Shown: piece after piece, positions 58,500 to 64,000 of the stretch
Layout: each line of letters opens with the position of its first letter
Numbering within the stretch: position 1 is the stretch's first letter
Assembly (NCBI GenBank): GCA_032164245.1
Contig: JAVMKO010000022.1
Span: 10,663,845 to 10,727,844, forward strand
DNA: 64,000 bases
Source: Sternotherus odoratus
Lineage: Eukaryota; Chordata; Testudines; Kinosternidae
Reading direction: 5' to 3'
Program-made: the position numbers and the translations under genes
The notes under the pieces: generated by a model
What the model was told of the DNA's origin: nothing
What the model saw: only the letters and a program-made list of their open reading frames with translations
Databases searched by the model: none

Positions 58500-58800
58500 T
58501 CAGTGTGGTTTCTCCATGTAAATATCTGCGGAAGCCAAATGCGCTGACAATGGAGGTCCTCCAACCGTGCGTGACATCCCCCGGAAAAAGCCAAAGACCC
58601 TGGCCCGATCAACATTCTCATTACGGCAAATGCAAATGAAGGTGTTATGGTGTTGGCATAATAACGACCGGACAACTTTCCCATAGAGTTAGAGTTCTAC
58701 AGCAGGTAAAACATTATTACATTACAGGAGAGCTTATTACGTACACAACGACTCGCTCCGAGTCAGCTGGCGGACAGTCATCGTTTACTAGCCTGGAAAC
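58500..58800. other. Candidate conserved non-coding element in MDFI intron
   Basis: This is a repeat-free block with an octamer-like 'aaatgcaaatga' near 58628, 'ttattacattac' and 'gtttacta' motifs. It lies about 1.4 kb inside the long intron from the start-codon exon. Regulatory function is inferred. Confidence 0.35.
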
Positions 58801-60112
58801 CTCTTCTGGTCAAATTGATTCCCCTCCCCACACACAATAGCTACACTTGTGGAGCCAGCACACTGCAGCTAACACAGCAGGATGCATGGAAACAGATCAG
58901 ACTCTCACTGGTTGTGGAATTTCACTGGATTTGCTCCAGGTGGGAGGAGGAGATGGAAGCAATCAGGGATCCAGGGAACCCACTTATTTAGGGCCTGATT
59001 TTGCAGCCCTGACCCCTTCTGAGTAGCATTTCCTGAGCGATCCAGGGTGGCAGGATCGGGCTGTGGTCCACTGGATGGTCTTCCAATGGTTTGCAATCAG
59101 AGCACTGATCTCTGATCTTTGGCCAGTCTATGGGTATCGGATGGAGCCCCCTACAGACAGCAATACAGAGCCTCCCCACCTTCTGACTGCGGGGCTTGAA
59201 GCCAGATCTGGGGAAGGAATAAAGGAGACAGCTTTCTCCTGGTATGGAGCAGGGGCTAGAGGATGTTATTAGATTTAATAGGATCAGGGCCCAGAGCGAG
59301 GGGGAGGAGGGTGCATCTCGCAAGGAGCTGGCCCAGTCCCAAGAACACGCGGCGGCTGAATAGAGACAAAAGTTCTTGTGAGAAGCCAAAGCTCCAGTGC
59401 AGCTGCATCAGGGCTCCCACTGCACCAGCTCAGGCAGGAGGCAGCAGAAAGAAACCCAACTCCCTTTCCCCCCTCCGGAGAAGTTACGTCCCACACCGCC
59501 AGCGTGCGAGAGCGAGAGCACAATAGTGTCTTTGGCGAGAGAGAGAAAATGGGAAAGGAAGGGGGGGGGGGGCTTTAAGCCTGGAGGTGAGCCCCTCGCC
59601 AGTAAGTCTCTGTAACATTTAGTCTGCCTGCTCTTTAACCCTTTTGGCTCCTGCACAGCAAACATCCTCCCCCCTCCTCCACCAGCCAGGGAAACAGCTC
59701 AGCAAACACCTTTCATCCCCAGCGCCCTTGCTCCTGGCTTGCAGGAAAGTTTCACACAAACTTTTTTGTCCTAGTGGCACCATGCCCCTCTCCACACCCA
59801 CAGATCATCAGCTGGTGGGGCTCCATGAGCTTCACTGGATTTCCACCAGCTGGGATTCTGATCCCCATTGTGCGGCGGACACACACACTTGGTGTAAAGC
59901 AGCTATTTGAAGATCAGTGGAGCCAGGTTGATTTCCACCAGCTGAGGATCTAGCCACAAAGAGCTACAATTCTCTTTGTAATCAGGAAAGTGGGACAAAG
60001 ACTTATGCTTAACAAATAAAAAGAACAGGGAAGCCTAGGGCTCCTGCCAGCGGCCAGAGAGAGAAGTCCCTGTAAGTTTAAAGCAAGAGAGACAAAAGCC
60101 CCTTGTACTTAC

Positions 60113-60206
60113 CTGTGGTCGTGGGCAGGAAGGGCGTCTGATCCGGCGTGGGGTCTCCATTGAGTGAGTCAGAACGGCTGGAGAGATCACTTCTCACCTG
60201 GGACAT
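60113..60206 (-). CDS. MDFI: MDFI coding exon 1 (start codon exon), residues 1-31 plus first base of codon 32
   Basis: Translation starts at the ATG at 60206-60204, giving MSQVRSDLSS and ending in FLPTTT before a split Asp codon. The human protein begins MYQVSG, so M-x-Q-V supports this start. The donor is ACAG|GTAAGTAC (GT at 60112-60111), a near-perfect consensus. An AG preceded by a T/G-rich tract lies just upstream (AG at 60219-60218), so the physical exon probably begins at 60217 with an 11-nt leader; an alternative AG sits directly before the ATG. The segment is rich in Ser, Asp, Pro and Thr, has no recognised domain, and is poorly conserved against human. An upstream in-frame ATG at 60266 exists only if the acceptor is not used; I consider that unlikely. 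The -3 base of the chosen ATG is C, so the Kozak context is weak. Confidence 0.82.
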
Positions 60207-61499
60207 CTGACTGGGACCTGCCAGACACACACATGCAGAGCAAGACAGTGTGAGAGAGAAGCTCACTGAAGATTGCTAAAGAACCCAGCCATGAGGAACT
60301 CTCACATGCAATGAATCAGCATGAAGGCTTTAGCTGGGGAGACAAGAAGGAAGCCACACAACCCCAAGGGGGGATTTCCGACTCACCCAGGCAGGACACC
60401 TCTCCCCAGCTGCCTCATCCACATGCACAAAAGTTTGCTTGATTGTTCAGCTGCAAGAAACTCCAGCTCTGCATAAGCTTCCCTCCACACACACATTTCA
60501 GTCCCAGCTGCATTGAGGAATCCTGTGATCGGTCAACTCCCACCCCCCAAGAATACAGAGACACAGTGGAGAAACTCACTTTGTTGGTTTGCACTTTAAT
60601 GGAGCTCCCACAAGTGGAGTGTCATCTTATTGTCCTCGCCATGTGAAGGTCTCCTTCAGGTCTCTGCAGCTGCTCCTTTCTCCAAACACCGCACTCCTCC
60701 AGCCCTCTTCAACTAGATTTCTTCAACTTGTCTTTCTCTCTTCCTTTGTCTTTACATATTCCATACAAGCGTCCTGCCTGGTGCCTTGTCCCTGCCAGGA
60801 ATGTCCTGCAGTTTCAAATAAAGAGGACACTTCACTTCACTTTATCTTTGCAGCTCTTTCTTCGGGGCAGTGTTAGGTTACTACTGGACAAGTTTGTGCA
60901 GTGTATCTCCAGACTGTAAGCTCTGCCTCCCGTCCCTCACACAGGAAATTGCATTCAGGGCTGATTATCCAGTTTCCTTCATGCTGGAGATATTTGGAGT
61001 TCATGCAGCCTGTAATAAGCTGGTTGGCACTACGATTTAAAAAAAGCAGCGAGAACAAACAAACAGACACAACAATCCACAAGGCCACTTTAAAAAGGAA
61101 TGAAAAGAAAAAAGATTTCTTTTTGGGGGGAGTGGAGCTAAGCAGTAAAAGGTATGGTGGGGGGAGAGGGAAATGTGGGACGAACATGGGCTTACTGTAT
61201 CCCTCTGCCAATGCTCATTTTTTTAATCCAAATGAATCGTAATTTGTTTTTCTTTAAACTCAAAAGATCACTTTTCAAACAGCAGCAAGGGACTGAAAAG
61301 GGACAGCAAGCCTAACTTGGAAAATCACCACACCTCCCCTGTGTCGCATGAACAGAAACAATAACCTGTCTCCTCCAGCCGTAATGCTCCCAAATACCAG
61401 TGTAGATGTGGCCCAATATACTGACAGTATGACTACATATTCTTGTGTGAAGGACTGTCATGTCACTAGGACACATGGCCAGAAGTGAGGAGAGACCAA

Positions 61500-61680
61500 C
61501 TTTATTCCTGACCCTTTTACTAATTCATCGTCCGCCCTTGGACAAGTCACATTTCCCCTCATTGCGCCTCAGTTTCCCCATCTACAACATGAGAAAAAAT
61601 TGGGTTTTGTGATTTAACTCACTGGCTTTGAGATACTCAGATGGTGGACAACATATGATTAGACTTATCAGTATCACTGT
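61500..61680 (+). mobile_element. MIR / core-SINE
   Basis: 'ggacaagtcacatttcccctcattgcgcctcagtttccccatctac' is the MIR core. Confidence 0.85.
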
Positions 61681-61689
61681 TTAAAGTGA

Positions 61690-61930
61690 CAGAATAAAGC
61701 CAAGTCTCAAATTCCCTTTTCCAGTATAATATTTTAATTACAGGAGCAGTTTACATTTGGATTCACTGTTTCCACACTCACTCGCGATATTACTTTATAT
61801 CTTGCTTTAGTGGAACTGACTTCGCAGTGTTTTTAGATAAAATATGTACTGACACCTTCTTTTCACACGGCTGGCTTTTTACTAAAGCCTGACAATCCAA
61901 TATTTCCAAGTATACTAAATAGGCCAGATT
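61690..61930. other. AT-rich repeat-poor stretch
   Basis: It contains 'tataatattttaattacagg' and no repeat signature; conservation is possible but untested. Confidence 0.25.
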
Positions 61931-62069
61931 CTTCACTGGTGTCAATCTGGAGTAACCCCAGTCACGTCAGGCATTAAAGCTGTGTAAATGAAATCAGAAT
62001 TGACGCAGTGTCAGTAAGTGTGAAGGGGCGTGGGTGTCCGTAGTGGCTAGCAGAGATTTATAATTTACA

Positions 62070-62330
62070 GAGTCTCGTCGGTGTGGTTCAGTGGATAAGG
62101 TGCTGGCTTGGATTCAGGCCCTCAGCCACTGCCCTGCTGTTACCACGGGTGAGTCATGTCTCCTCTCTATGTCCCTCTTTCCCTTCCCGCCCTTTCTCTT
62201 GTGTATTTAGTCTGTAAGTTCTTTAGGGGCAAGGGCTGTCTCTTCTTATGTGTCAATACCTCGCACAACCGGACCTCGTTGCTGTTAGCATCTCTAGCCA
62301 TTGCTGAAATACAACTACAATACTACTGAT
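62070..62330 (+). mobile_element. MIR / core-SINE with SINE tail
   Basis: The tRNA-like head 'gtgtggttcagtggataaggtgctggcttgg' and the tail 'agtctgtaagttctttaggggcaagggctgtctc' bracket a decayed core. Confidence 0.8.
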
Positions 62331-62879
62331 TGCTGTTCCCAGTACAATATACACAGGTGATGGTACCGCCCAAAGAGTTCAATGTCCCAGATCAGCCACA
62401 GCTGCCAAACTCAGCTCTAGATTTTGAAGGCAACCAGCCCAGAGCATTTGGATTGGAGCTCTCTATTAGATCTAATTCAGACACGCAATCCACGGGAGAG
62501 AGATCCTGGTGGAAGAAAAGTCTGAGGTGCCCTTGAGGACGCAAGCATCTAAAGGAGAAGGGGCAAGAGTAGGATAGAAATTAGCAGGGATGGAGGCTGG
62601 AGTTTTGAAAGGCAAACTCACTCATGGAGGCATCTGTGAAAATTCCAGCCAAGAGGTGTAGAAATTAAACAGGGGTATGAAATTGCTCTAAAATCTAACA
62701 GGATCTAATAGAGAATGAGACCCTCTCTCTGGAGGTTTTAAAACTGTCCTTCGTGGCAACAGAATTATCTATTAAATTCTACAAGGTGGTTTGTTAAGAA
62801 ACAAACAAACTAGCAAATGTTGATCACTCCTTAGTGATCTATCCTAATTGGAGAGTACCACTTTATCATTGGTTAGGCA

Positions 62880-63010
62880 GGAGCACCCAAACCACCAGTG
62901 AGGCCTGAGCCCCGTTGTGCTAGGGGCTGTACAAACAGAGCGCGACAGCGTGCCCTGAAGAATTTACAAGCCCAAGAGAAAGATTATTATCCGAGCTAAG
63001 GAACCCCTGG
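62880..63010 (-). mobile_element. SINE tail fragment
   Basis: 'gccccgttgtgctaggggctgtacaaacagagc' is the reverse form of the common reptilian SINE tail. Confidence 0.65.
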
Positions 63011-63629
63011 GGTTTGAAACAGTGGCCTGACACTGCTCCGGCCAGCCACCGCACTCGTCATAAAGACCCAGCCTATTTTCCACTATGGTTCATTTCAAAC
63101 AGCTACAACAGAGCAGCTGGCCTTGCCCGCGAGTCGCGAGACCCGGGGCGCTGGGACATCTGAGCGTGCCTCAGTGGGTGTGCCCTGGATTTCCTGACTA
63201 TGAGGCAGCATGCCTCTGAATCACCCTAGGTACAGATCAGCCCTGTGCTTTGACAGGACTGGAGCACATTCTGTTTGCTTACCTGTGCCCCCATGTCTTA
63301 ACATCCACTGCTTTCCTCCTGTTTCTGCGAGGGGCTTCAGAACTGACACCAGAGCACGAGTCCCAGGGGGGAGAGACAGGACCCTCACTCCACCCTCCTG
63401 CTAGCTCCAGATGGGCAGTGGCCCAGGTCCACGGGAACGAAGACCGACACTTTGATGATGAAACATCAGCGTTGCACTTTCATCTGCTTGCAAGATTCCT
63501 GCTGCGAGTAGGCGAATCCACTGGGTTTTTATAACACTTTGGCCCTGACAGTTCTTTATTCGTGCCAAGAGGGATCTGGGTGCACTCGGTGTCTTTATAT
63601 GATACTCTACAGCTATCCAGCCCCTTTTA

Positions 63630-63850
63630 TCCGTGCACTTGGTAACCATTCATTAAGTCCTCACAGCCCTCCGGTGAGGTGGGTAAGTGTTATTATCCCT
63701 GTTTCACAGATGGATAAACGGAATCACTGAGGGGTTAACCCGGCTGTCCAAGGACGCGTAGCAGATCAGTGGCAGGGTTGGGAATAGAACTCAGGAGACC
63801 TGACTCCTAGCCTGTTGCTCCAAAACACCAGACAACACACCCTCCTGAAC
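63630..63850 (-). mobile_element. MIR / core-SINE, reverse
   Basis: 'gttattatccctgtttcacagatggataaacgg' and 'gatcagtggcagggttgggaatagaactcagg' are MIR parts in reverse. Confidence 0.85.
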
Positions 63851-64000
63851 TGGGAACAGAGCCCCCAGCCCCTGACTCCCAAAAGGTGGGGAAAGAACCC
63901 AGGAGTCCTGGTGGAACACTCACTGATGCCAAGTCCAACCAGTTCTCAGTTCTTTAAGAGCAGCATTTCCTTCCCAGCAGAAAGCTCAGTCTCATGGTGC

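Larger units (their letters stand above)
40494..60112 (-). other. MDFI: MDFI intron 1 of the coding region (19.6 kb)
   Basis: This is a long intron between the start-codon exon and coding exon 2. It contains several MIR copies, CR1 3' ends, a CR1 open-frame relic with a nested hAT element, a CACCCTA-ended MITE-like element, an AT-rich foldback-type element, a 128-bp dispersed duplication and a candidate conserved element near 58.5-58.8 kb. These are listed separately. The remaining stretches (42.2-43.4, 47.2-49.9, 50.1-52.2, 55.6-56.2, 56.4-57.2 and 57.6-58.5 kb) show no recognised feature. A GC-rich patch at 59.28-59.53 kb has several CpGs and a G-run at 59560-59571. Confidence 0.8.
33484..60217 (-). 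other. MDFI: MDFI gene body (spliced, four coding exons)
   Basis: This is the extent of the coding exons of MyoD family inhibitor. Four minus-strand exons (94, 216, 255 and 257 coding nt) sum to 822 nt, that is 273 residues plus TGA; the human protein is about 246 residues. All three introns interrupt codons after the first base, and each junction restores the reading frame: g|at (Asp32), c|gc (Arg104) and g|at (Asp189). The family binds myogenic bHLH factors and other regulators through a C-terminal cysteine-rich domain and retains them in the cytoplasm or blocks DNA binding. In human the neighbours are FOXP4 upstream and TFEB downstream. No exon of either was recognised here, so they would lie outside the window if synteny holds. 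Confidence 0.93.
60218..64000 (-). other. MDFI 5' flank or first intron
   Basis: This lies upstream of the start-codon exon on the minus strand. It holds MIR copies (61500-61680, 62070-62330, 63630-63850), a SINE tail (62880-63010), an AT-rich candidate conserved stretch (61690-61930) and a good donor-like CACAG|GTAAGC with GT at 63282-63281. That donor could end a 5' UTR exon, but no promoter or transcription start was identified. Confidence 0.4.

Overview
This window is vertebrate nuclear DNA, most probably from a turtle. The interspersed repeats carry the reptilian signature: CR1-type LINE 3' ends, MIR/core-SINE copies with the 'cctcagtttccccatctgt' core, hAT-type non-autonomous elements starting CAGTGGTTCTCAA or CAGGGNTGGGC, and a TA-flanked mariner-like MITE. 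There are no operons, bacterial genes, CRISPR arrays or phage. The species assignment is an inference from repeat families recognised by eye; no search was run.

Only one protein gene is supported: MDFI (MyoD family inhibitor, I-mfa), on the minus strand and spliced. Four coding exons join in frame at canonical GT/AG sites (60206-60113, 40493-40278, 34822-34568, 33740-33484) to give 273 codons plus TGA. The last exon encodes the cysteine-rich I-mfa domain (26 Cys in 85 residues). A likely 3' UTR and AATAAA follow at about 32.35 kb. The promoter and 5' UTR exon lie beyond 60.2 kb and are not securely placed.

Layout: 1-6060 is a tandem and inverted array of about 150-180 bp units carrying tRNA-like (Pol III A-box/B-box) modules. 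It encloses a 145-bp minisatellite and a pair of roughly 95% identical inverted arms. From 6 to 32 kb is gene-free DNA downstream of MDFI: several AT-rich, repeat-poor stretches that look like conserved non-coding elements, scattered MIRs, MITEs, hAT fragments and microsatellites. From 32 to 60 kb is the MDFI body, dominated by a 19.6 kb intron holding SINE and CR1 fragments, a nested hAT-in-CR1 insertion and a 128-bp dispersed duplication. From 60 to 64 kb is the MDFI 5' flank or first intron.

Most other open frames are short, repeat-derived or antisense shadows and are not annotated. The best candidate for something undescribed is the array at 1-6060. In five consecutive units the A-box to B-box spacing is exactly 32 nt, as in a real tRNA, on a pitch of 172-178 bp.
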